The notes under the pieces: generated by a model
Seen by the model: the letters and a program-made list of their open reading frames with translations, nothing else
Told to the model about the DNA's origin: nothing
Databases searched by the model: none
Made by a program: the position numbers and the translations under genes
NCBI GenBank assembly: GCA_900542945.1
Contig: UQPI01000074.1
Location: 1-8,596 of the forward strand
Source: an uncultured Collinsella sp.
Lineage (GTDB): Bacteria > Actinomycetota > Coriobacteriia > Coriobacteriales > Coriobacteriaceae
DNA length: 8,596 nt
Direction of reading: 5' to 3'
In this document: in pieces, positions 1 to 5,454 of the stretch
Layout: each line of letters opens with the position of its first letter
Position numbering within the stretch: the first letter of the stretch is position 1

Positions 1-220
1 AACGAGGGTATGGGGACTCGTTCGGCCAGATGCGCCGCCGCGGTGTGCAATCTGCAATCCTTCCGCCTCTTCGGATCACAAAATCCGTTGGACGGAAAGA
101 CTTCGGGTCATCTCTTGAGCCCGTGGCTACATGGGAAACCGAATGACGGTACGAGCATCCATTCGGCTTCCAAGGCAGCCACGGACAAAACGGGGCAAAG
201 AGCTACGAGCGACGTCGTCC
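1..220. other. Left-edge non-coding stretch
   Basis: This lies downstream of the transporter pseudogene stop codon. I recognise no gene in it. A weak 5-bp hairpin at 84-96 (arms TCCGT/ACGGA, loop TGG) is followed on the minus strand by TTTT (83-80); it could be a poor terminator for the amidohydrolase-transporter unit. A better stem-loop sits at 134-171. One minus-strand frame stays open from about 202 to the left edge. It has no clear start, no ribosome binding site and no family signature that I can name, so I do not call it a gene. Confidence 0.4.
134..171. repeat. Imperfect inverted repeat (stem-loop)
   Basis: The arms GGAAACCGAATG (134-145) and CATTCGGCTTCC (160-171) pair at 11 of 12 positions, with one A/C mismatch, around a 14-base loop. 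It lies 50-87 bases past the stop of the pseudogene, on the side where a terminator would be expected. No T-run follows on either strand, so it is not a canonical intrinsic terminator. It could protect a 3' end or be a remnant of another element. Confidence 0.4.
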
Positions 221-629
221 CTACTCCCCCGCCACGCTCGCGCGCAGCTTAGCCGCGATGGGCTCAGACGCCAGCAGGAACACCAGCATTGCCACCGAGC
301 ACGCCAGACACACGATCCATGTGCTCGTAAAGGAGCCCGTGGCATCGAACAGTATTCCCGAGACGATGGCGCCCACCGTGCCGCCAACCATCTCGAGCGA
401 GGTAATGGTGCCCGTGACCTTACCCAGGTCGGCCATGCCAAACTGCTTAGACGCAGCGATAGTGGGCGTTGGAGATGGTGTACTGCGCAAGGGAAATGCC
501 CAGGTCGCTGACGATCAACGGCTGGAACAGGCTCATGCAGTTGACGAAAATGGTGTAGCACGTGGCCATGATCACAAAGCCGGAGGCCACCACGAGCCAG
601 CCGGGGAAGAACTTACGTTGCTGAGACAT
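221..629 (-). pseudogene. MFS transporter, internally deleted and frameshifted
   Basis: The intact gene would be a 12-helix major facilitator superfamily permease of about 400 residues. The start at 629 (MSQQRKFFPGW) is preceded by AAAGGAA with a 4-base gap. The N-terminal part reads through the first membrane helix (about residues 10-33) to the start of the second (LGISLAQYTISNA), then runs out of frame to TAA at 447-449. A second frame carries the true C-terminus: TIAASKQFGMADLGKVTG, then a glycine-rich helix with ILFDATGS and a last helix ending near LLASEPIAAKLRASVAGE, stop TAG at 221-223. The two parts meet around 462-470. Roughly 260 residues (end of helix 2 to about helix 10) are therefore missing and the frame is shifted. 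Neither remaining part has other disabling changes, so the deletion looks recent. The gene begins 39 bases after the amidohydrolase stop and was probably co-transcribed as the importer of its substrate. The MFS call is sound; the substrate is unknown, though the N-terminus resembles the oxalate/formate-antiporter-like branch. An assembly collapse is the alternative to a real deletion. Confidence 0.82.
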
Positions 630-668
630 ACTGTTCCTTTTTAAGCAAACGAGTAGCAAGATTGGGTG

Positions 669-1964
669 CTACCGGTGGTCGGCGATGTAGCCCAAAGCGA
701 CGGCGGCATAAGCCGCGGCGCCAAGGGGAAGCTCGGCATCGCTAAAACGTGCCTTGGGATGATGCTGAGCAAAATGCTCGTCCGTATCAGTCACAGCAGC
801 GCCCACGGTAAAGTACGCGCTCGGGATCTCGCTCGAGATCAACGCGAAGTCCTCGCTCGCCATGGCGTGGAACAGCGGCAGGAAGGCGGACTTGGGCAGC
901 ACCGCGCCCACGTAGCCAAGCGACGCCTGCGTCATGCCGTCGTCGAGTACGAGCGGGGGAACATCCGAGAGTGTCTCGATAGTCGCCGGCGTACGATAGG
1001 TCGTGGCAACGCCTTTGACGACCTCCGCGATGCGGGTCTTGAGGCGCTCCATGAGCTCGACGTCGAAGCCACGCAGCGTTCCCTCGAGCACACAAGTGTC
1101 GGGGATGACATTTGCGGCCTGACCGCCGGCGAACTTGCCAACGGTAAGCGCGACCTCCTTGGCCGCCGGCACCTCGCGGGAGATGAGCTCCTGAAGCGCC
1201 AGATGCACATGGACGCCGGCCGTGATGGGGTCGATGCAGATCTCGGGGCTCGAGCCATGGCCGCCCTTGCCCTGAAGCGTGATGCGAAAACCGTACACGC
1301 CCGAGAGCGCCGGGCTGCCGTAGAGCACCAGGCCAAGCGGCGACTGGCTATTGACATGCATGGCAAAGGCGACCTGGGGGCGCGGGTTCTGCAGCAGATC
1401 GTCGGCGATGGCGGCGCGGGCACCCTCAAAGGTTTCCTCGCCCGGCTGGAACAGCAGCTTAACCGTGGCGTTGGCATCAACAAGCGCGGACTCGCGGGCC
1501 TTGAGCAGGCGCGCCGCTCCAAGCAACGCCGTTGCGTGCATATCGTGTCCGCATGCGTGCATGCAGCCGTTCGTAGAGGCGAAAGGCTCACCTGACTCTT
1601 CGGCAACGGGCAGGGCATCCATGTCGCCACGGAGCATGATGACCGTACCGGCCTGCTCGTCCGTGCAGACGCCATTGCCTTGGGCCGCGGCGGCACCGGC
1701 GCCGACAAGGCCCACAACGCAGGAACCATCAACGAGCGTGGCAAATGGGATGTCCATCTCAGTCAGGCGCGCTTGGATATACGCAGAGGTCTGTGGGAGG
1801 CTATTACCCAGCTCGGGCATCTGGTGGAGATCGTGTCGCCACGCAGCGAGCTCGTCTGCAAAAGCCTGAGCTTCTGCAACGAGACCGTCACCGATAGCGG
1901 TCTGCGCCGCTGCGGTGGCCTTGGGCGCTGATTGCGGTTGAAGATCGGACAAAGCTGGTGCCAT
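669..1964 (-). CDS. M20D-family metallo-amidohydrolase (N-acyl amino acid / hippurate hydrolase type)
   Basis: This is a cytoplasmic metal-dependent hydrolase expected to cleave an amide bond in an N-acyl or aminoacyl amino acid, like hippurate hydrolase, IAA-amino acid hydrolase or aminobenzoyl-glutamate hydrolase. The protein is 431 residues, normal for M20D. Visible family motifs are RHDLHQMPE (43-51), RGDMDALPV (112-120), HACGHDMH (136-143; C138 and H140 are predicted metal ligands), PGEE (174-177; E176/E177 catalytic and ligand glutamates), AMHV (H203 ligand), MASEDF (368-373) and HHP (401-403; expected final ligand histidine). The small lid/dimerisation domain spans about 210-330 and includes GKGGHGS. 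No signal peptide is seen. I chose ATG at 1964 because TGGAGG (1976-1971) lies 6 bases upstream; an in-frame start at 2018 would place the operator-like dyad inside the coding region. The broken MFS gene follows 39 bases downstream, which suggests an uptake-and-hydrolysis pair. The exact substrate cannot be read from the sequence. Confidence 0.93.
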   Translation of the reverse strand: MAPALSDLQPQSAPKATAAAQTAIGDGLVAEAQAFADELAAWRHDLHQMPELGNSLPQTSAYIQARLTEMDIPFATLVDGSCVVGLVGAGAAAAQGNGVCTDEQAGTVIMLRGDMDALPVAEESGEPFASTNGCMHACGHDMHATALLGAARLLKARESALVDANATVKLLFQPGEETFEGARAAIADDLLQNPRPQVAFAMHVNSQSPLGLVLYGSPALSGVYGFRITLQGKGGHGSSPEICIDPITAGVHVHLALQELISREVPAAKEVALTVGKFAGGQAANVIPDTCVLEGTLRGFDVELMERLKTRIAEVVKGVATTYRTPATIETLSDVPPLVLDDGMTQASLGYVGAVLPKSAFLPLFHAMASEDFALISSEIPSAYFTVGAAVTDTDEHFAQHHPKARFSDAELPLGAAAYAAVALGYIADHR

Positions 1965-1994
1965 AGATGCCCTCCAGTATCGTTTTTGCAGCAA

Positions 1995-2016
1995 GCACTT
2001 TGATAGCGTAAAGTGC
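1995..2016. promoter_or_regulatory. Dyad upstream of the amidohydrolase (possible operator or leader hairpin)
   Basis: A perfect 7-bp inverted repeat, GCACTTT (1995-2001) and AAAGTGC (2010-2016), surrounds an 8-base centre. It sits between the DMT gene terminator and the amidohydrolase start, 30 bases ahead of the ATG. I found no convincing sigma-70 promoter pair next to it, so whether it is a protein-binding operator or an RNA hairpin is open. Confidence 0.4.
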
Positions 2017-2042
2017 AAGGTACTACTTTAAGGGCGAGGCAT

Positions 2043-2068
2043 AAAAAATGCCGCCCCGGGAGGGCGGC
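2043..2068 (-). terminator. Intrinsic terminator of the DMT transporter gene
   Basis: Read on the minus strand, this is a perfect 7-bp stem GCCGCCC/GGGCGGC with a 5-base loop (TCCCG), followed by A and six T's (2048-2043). It begins 12 bases after the DMT stop codon. It separates that gene from the amidohydrolase gene, so the latter needs its own promoter within about 80 bases. Confidence 0.9.
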
Positions 2069-2080
2069 GCAACAAGTTGT

Positions 2081-3064
2081 TTACAATTGCGGGCGCGGCT
2101 TTCGACGCAAAAAATCGAAGTGAGTCTCGCTCAAGATAATCGACAGGAAGATGAGCGCAAAGCCGGCGAGCAGGCGCGAGGTGAGCGCCTCCCCCATCAG
2201 CAGCACCGAAAACAACACGCCCGAAGGCGATTCCATCGAAAGGAGCAGCGAGCCCGTCGAAGCCGGGACATGCGCCAGGCCGACGTTTTGGATGAGCAGA
2301 GCCACGCATGTGCAGCCCACCGAGAGAAACGCCATCACACAGATAAAATTCGGCGTCCACACGGACAGAGGCGCTTGGGTCTCGAATAGCAGCGACGAGA
2401 TCAGGCTCAGCACGCCATTGCCCACAAACATCCAAAACGTGATGACGTTGATGTCCATTTTGCGACCGTACTTGGCGGTCACCGCCATCTGGATGGCGAA
2501 GAAGACCGCGCCGCCCAGCGTAATGGCATCGCCGATATTGAACTCGACGCTATCGAGCGCCACCAGGCCAATGCCCGCCAAGCACAGCAGTGCCGCGCCC
2601 AGGTTATAGCGGGTGAGTTTTTCGCCGCTCAGAAAATAGCTCGCAAAGGGCACGAGGATGCAGTACGTACCCGTCAAAAACGCGTTCTTGCCCGCCGTGG
2701 TGTGCGCCAGACCGACCGTCTGCAGGACGTAGGCGGCCCACATAAGTGTGCCCATTCCAAGTCCGACGATAAGATTGCGGGCGTTGAGGTGCGCGATGAT
2801 GCGCTTGTGGAAGATGACAAACATGACCAACGCCGCAGGCAGAAAGCGCACGTAGAGCAGTTCAAACACCGGAATGGTGTCGAGCGCGTCCTTCATAGTG
2901 GTAAAGGAGTAACCCCAGATAATCGCCACCGAAAGCAGTAGAACTTTCCAGAACAACGGCGAGCGTGCGCCGGCACCCCGGGGAATACCACCCGCGCCCA
3001 AATCCTCACGGGCTACAGGGCTATCGGGCATGTTTTCGATTTCGTTGGCAGCGTATTGGGCCAT
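2081..3064 (-). CDS. EamA/DMT-superfamily transporter (10 membrane helices)
   Basis: This is a cytoplasmic-membrane drug/metabolite transporter, 327 residues long. After a polar N-terminal leader of about 37 residues there are two EamA repeats (about 40-168 and 177-313). I count ten hydrophobic helices at roughly 38-56, 67-86, 97-116, 124-144, 152-170, 177-197, 206-224, 238-260, 268-290 and 296-313, ending in a basic cytoplasmic tail (LRRKPRPQL). Family-typical stretches are WGYSFTTMKDAL (50-61), the GLAHTTAGKNAFLTGTY block (118-134) and ESPSGVLFSVLLMGEAL (278-294) before the last helix. ATG at 3064 is chosen because GAGGA (3075-3071) lies 6 bases upstream; the in-frame GTG at 3079 would swallow that site. 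The gene stands alone between two terminators. EamA proteins export or import amino acids, nucleosides and other metabolites; nothing here identifies the substrate. The N-terminal leader is longer than usual for the family. Confidence 0.92.
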   Translation of the reverse strand: MAQYAANEIENMPDSPVAREDLGAGGIPRGAGARSPLFWKVLLLSVAIIWGYSFTTMKDALDTIPVFELLYVRFLPAALVMFVIFHKRIIAHLNARNLIVGLGMGTLMWAAYVLQTVGLAHTTAGKNAFLTGTYCILVPFASYFLSGEKLTRYNLGAALLCLAGIGLVALDSVEFNIGDAITLGGAVFFAIQMAVTAKYGRKMDINVITFWMFVGNGVLSLISSLLFETQAPLSVWTPNFICVMAFLSVGCTCVALLIQNVGLAHVPASTGSLLLSMESPSGVLFSVLLMGEALTSRLLAGFALIFLSIILSETHFDFLRRKPRPQL

Positions 3065-3104
3065 GGAACATCCTCGCACTCAATCTGGGCGTGGTGTCCG
3101 CACG

Positions 3105-3133
3105 CGTATGGCTGCGTGCCGCCTCATGGTCAA
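3105..3133 (-). promoter_or_regulatory. Candidate promoter for the DMT transporter gene
   Basis: On the minus strand TTGACC (3133-3128; 5 of 6 to the -35 consensus) is separated by 17 bases from CATACG (3110-3105; 3 of 6, with the central ATA kept). Transcription would start about 35 bases before the DMT start codon. The -35 element overlaps the distal T/A part of the preceding terminator. The -10 match is weak, so this is tentative. Confidence 0.38.
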
Positions 3134-3170
3134 ATAAAAACGGGACGCGCCGGACCCCCGGCACGCCCCG
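3132..3170 (-). terminator. Intrinsic terminator of the YhgE/Pip operon
   Basis: On the minus strand a 13-bp stem (arms 3170-3158 and 3153-3141) has two G-T wobble pairs, a 4-base loop, and then TTTTTATTT (3140-3132). The stem is very GC-rich and the structure is textbook. It lies about 95 bases after the stop of the 729-residue gene. The bases between (3171-3264) hold no gene; only short, weak inverted repeats are visible, such as GCTAC/GTAGC at 3170-3180. Confidence 0.9.
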
Positions 3171-3264
3171 CTACTGTAGCAACAACCAGCGTTGCACCGC
3201 AATCCAGCCCACTAAAGCGTCAGCAAAGTGAACCTCGATGTTTTGTCAATGTCACGCTGTTGCA

Positions 3265-5454
3265 CTAAATAAGCTTCGTGCTTTCAAGCTTTTCGATGAT
3301 CCAGTCGTTGGCTTTGATGACCGGGCGGCGGAAGACGACGCCCAGTGCCAGCGATGGAATCAGATAGCTCGCCAGAATGCCTAGCTCAATCCAGTACTCC
3401 ATATGGTAGGCGCCAGCCATGGCGGCATGCATGGCGTTGATGCCGTGGGTGAACGGCAGGAACGGATAGATCGCCTGGAACACAGGGCCGGTCATCTCGA
3501 TGGGGAACGTACCGCCCGAACCGCCGACCTGCATAACCAACAGCACGACGGCGAGCGCCTTGCCGATATCGCCAAACGAAACCGTAAGCGTGTAGACGAT
3601 ATTGGAGAACACGAGACTCGCGACCCAACCCGCCAGCACAAATTGCAGCGGGTTGTCGCACTGAATGCCAAAGAACAGGATGTCGCCCGCGCACACGAGT
3701 GTCGCCTGCAGCAGGGCCAGACCTCCAAAGAACAGGTAGCGGCCCAGGTAGATCTCGTGCAGGCGCACGGGGATCAGCTCGTTGATGAGCTCATCGTCAA
3801 CCGAGACCTTCATCATGGCCGCCAGTACAATCGAGCCCACCCACAGCGACAGAATCGTGTAGAACGGTGCCATGGCCGAACCGTAGTTGCGGATCGGATA
3901 GACCGGTTTGCGGTCGAGCGCGACGGGGCCGGAAAGCGACACGGCGAGGCCCTCGGGGTCGTTGCCAATCATTGTCTTAATCATGGCCAGGTCACCCGAC
4001 ATCAGAGCGCTATCAAGCTCGTCCTTAAAAGCGCTGATCTTGTCCGACGCCTCGCCCAACTGATCAGAAGCCTTGTTGACCAGCGTCGCAGCCTTGGAGA
4101 GGCCCTTTGCGAGCGAGCCAGAGGCGTCGGTCAGACCGCTCACAGCGCTATCCAAGTCACCCGAGATACCGTTCAGGGAATCCAGAACGCCCGAAATGGT
4201 CTTCTTGAGCTCCTTGGCCTTAATCGAGAACGTGGAATCGTAGTCGGACTTGGCTCCCGAGATACCCGCCTTGGCATCGGCGATGGCCTGGTCGACCTCG
4301 GCACGCGAGTTGTTGACCTCCGCCATGCCGTCCGAAAGGGACTTTGCGGTCGCCGTCAGGTCCTTCGCATTGTTGCGGTACTCCACGGCAATTCTGCCCA
4401 GCGACGTCGCAGCGGACTCGAGACCGTCTTTGAGCTTGTCATCACTCACCTGGTCGGCAAGGTTGCGGAGCTGATCGGCCATCGCATCGATATCGTCAGC
4501 ACGCGTATTGAGCGCCGCTGCGGCTTCGTTGAGCTGAGACACCGTAAGGTAAACATGCTGATTCGCGGCATCGAATGCCTTCGCAAGCTCGGCGGACACG
4601 TTGTCGAACGAGCCCGCGCTTCCGTCAATCGCCGCGTCAACGGCATCGTTGGCGGCCTTGAGCGCTTCCTTGGAATCATTGATGCCGCTCTTGGCGTGCT
4701 CCATCAGCTGCTTCGTCGACTCATCAACGGTGCCCGTCTGCTTGAGCATGCCGCCCGCCGATGTCAGTGAATCGGACGTGGAGCTCAAAATGCCCGCGAG
4801 CGACGTCGCACTCGCCTGAACGTCCTGCAGGTCCTCGACCGAATCGCCCAGCGTCGAGGACAGATTGGCGATAAAGTTGCTCACCTGGTCGGTACTCATA
4901 TAGTCGAGCAGGCTGGACACGGTCTTAAGGCCGATGGTCGTGATGGTCTTGGTAAAGGTCTCGTTGACCTGACTCTGGACGGCGCTCGAGCCCTTTTCAG
5001 TCACGATCTGTGCGATGGCGTTAGCCTTCTGGTTCTCGTAGAACTCGATATCGGCGTGCTTCACCTCGGTCGAGAAAAGCGTCATCATGTCGGCGCTAAA
5101 CGTTTTAGGGATAACGACGGCAGCGTAGTACGCGCCCGACTTGACGCCATCGATGGCCTTATCGCGATCGTTGAGCACAACCCAGTCGAAGTTCTCGTTG
5201 CCGCGCAGGGTGGCGGTTACGTTTTCGCCCACGTTGACCTCGACGGGAATCAGATCGCTCTCGTAACCCTCATCAGTGTTGACCACGGCGATCTTAAGGT
5301 TGCCGGTGTTGCCGTACGGATCCCAGCTTCCGGCGATGTTAAACCATGCATAGAGACATGGCACGATGATCAGGCCCATCACGACGACCATGCCGATCAC
5401 GGAGCGAGACACGTTTTGGACATCGCGCTTAAACAGGTGCAGGATGTTTTTCAT
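3265..5454 (-). CDS. YhgE/Pip-family membrane protein, second of a tandem pair (729 aa)
   Basis: This is an integral membrane protein with a large extracellular domain. The N-terminus shows the family signature: FKRD (8-11), a membrane helix (about 17-40) ending in VPCLYAWFNI, then WDPYGNTGNLKIAVVNTDEG (44-63), followed by the conserved SGAYYAAVVIPKTFS block (106-120). Residues about 150-515 are a Ser/Ala/Asp/Leu-rich, cysteine-free stretch of probable helical coiled coil. The C-terminal ABC-2-like block starts at VYPIRNYGSAMAPFYT (518-533), with helices near 527-548, 572-596, 603-624, 630-650 and 688-708, and includes FPIEM (650-654) and PFLPFTHGINAM (664-675). Related proteins are L. lactis Pip and E. 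faecalis PIP, needed for phage infection, and B. subtilis YhgE. Their native role is not settled, and no ATPase is encoded here. The ATG directly abuts the stop of the 929-residue paralogue and has a perfect Shine-Dalgarno, so the two are surely co-expressed. Family assignment is firm; function is unknown. Confidence 0.92.
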   Translation of the reverse strand: MKNILHLFKRDVQNVSRSVIGMVVVMGLIIVPCLYAWFNIAGSWDPYGNTGNLKIAVVNTDEGYESDLIPVEVNVGENVTATLRGNENFDWVVLNDRDKAIDGVKSGAYYAAVVIPKTFSADMMTLFSTEVKHADIEFYENQKANAIAQIVTEKGSSAVQSQVNETFTKTITTIGLKTVSSLLDYMSTDQVSNFIANLSSTLGDSVEDLQDVQASATSLAGILSSTSDSLTSAGGMLKQTGTVDESTKQLMEHAKSGINDSKEALKAANDAVDAAIDGSAGSFDNVSAELAKAFDAANQHVYLTVSQLNEAAAALNTRADDIDAMADQLRNLADQVSDDKLKDGLESAATSLGRIAVEYRNNAKDLTATAKSLSDGMAEVNNSRAEVDQAIADAKAGISGAKSDYDSTFSIKAKELKKTISGVLDSLNGISGDLDSAVSGLTDASGSLAKGLSKAATLVNKASDQLGEASDKISAFKDELDSALMSGDLAMIKTMIGNDPEGLAVSLSGPVALDRKPVYPIRNYGSAMAPFYTILSLWVGSIVLAAMMKVSVDDELINELIPVRLHEIYLGRYLFFGGLALLQATLVCAGDILFFGIQCDNPLQFVLAGWVASLVFSNIVYTLTVSFGDIGKALAVVLLVMQVGGSGGTFPIEMTGPVFQAIYPFLPFTHGINAMHAAMAGAYHMEYWIELGILASYLIPSLALGVVFRRPVIKANDWIIEKLESTKLI

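Noticed and set aside
84..96. 5-bp hairpin followed by TTTT on the minus strand as a terminator
   Set aside because: The stem and T-run are too short to call a terminator with confidence; mentioned only as a possibility.
666..1595. Plus-strand open frame (309 codons) opposite the amidohydrolase
   Set aside because: The minus-strand frame carries all M20 metal-binding motifs; the plus-strand translation has none of any family.
1965..2018. N-terminal extension of the amidohydrolase to the in-frame start at 2018
   Set aside because: The extra 18 residues overlap the inverted repeat and the strong ribosome binding site of the ATG at 1964.
3403..4770. Plus-strand open frame (455 codons) opposite the 729-residue protein
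   Set aside because: It is a shadow of the real gene, with shadow-like Arg/His/Gln-rich composition, and it ends inside the ectodomain-coding region with no independent signals.
4020..4860. Possible DNA tandem repeats in the Ala/Ser-rich ectodomain coding region
   Set aside because: The bias is at the level of amino-acid composition; reading through, I found no repeated nucleotide unit.
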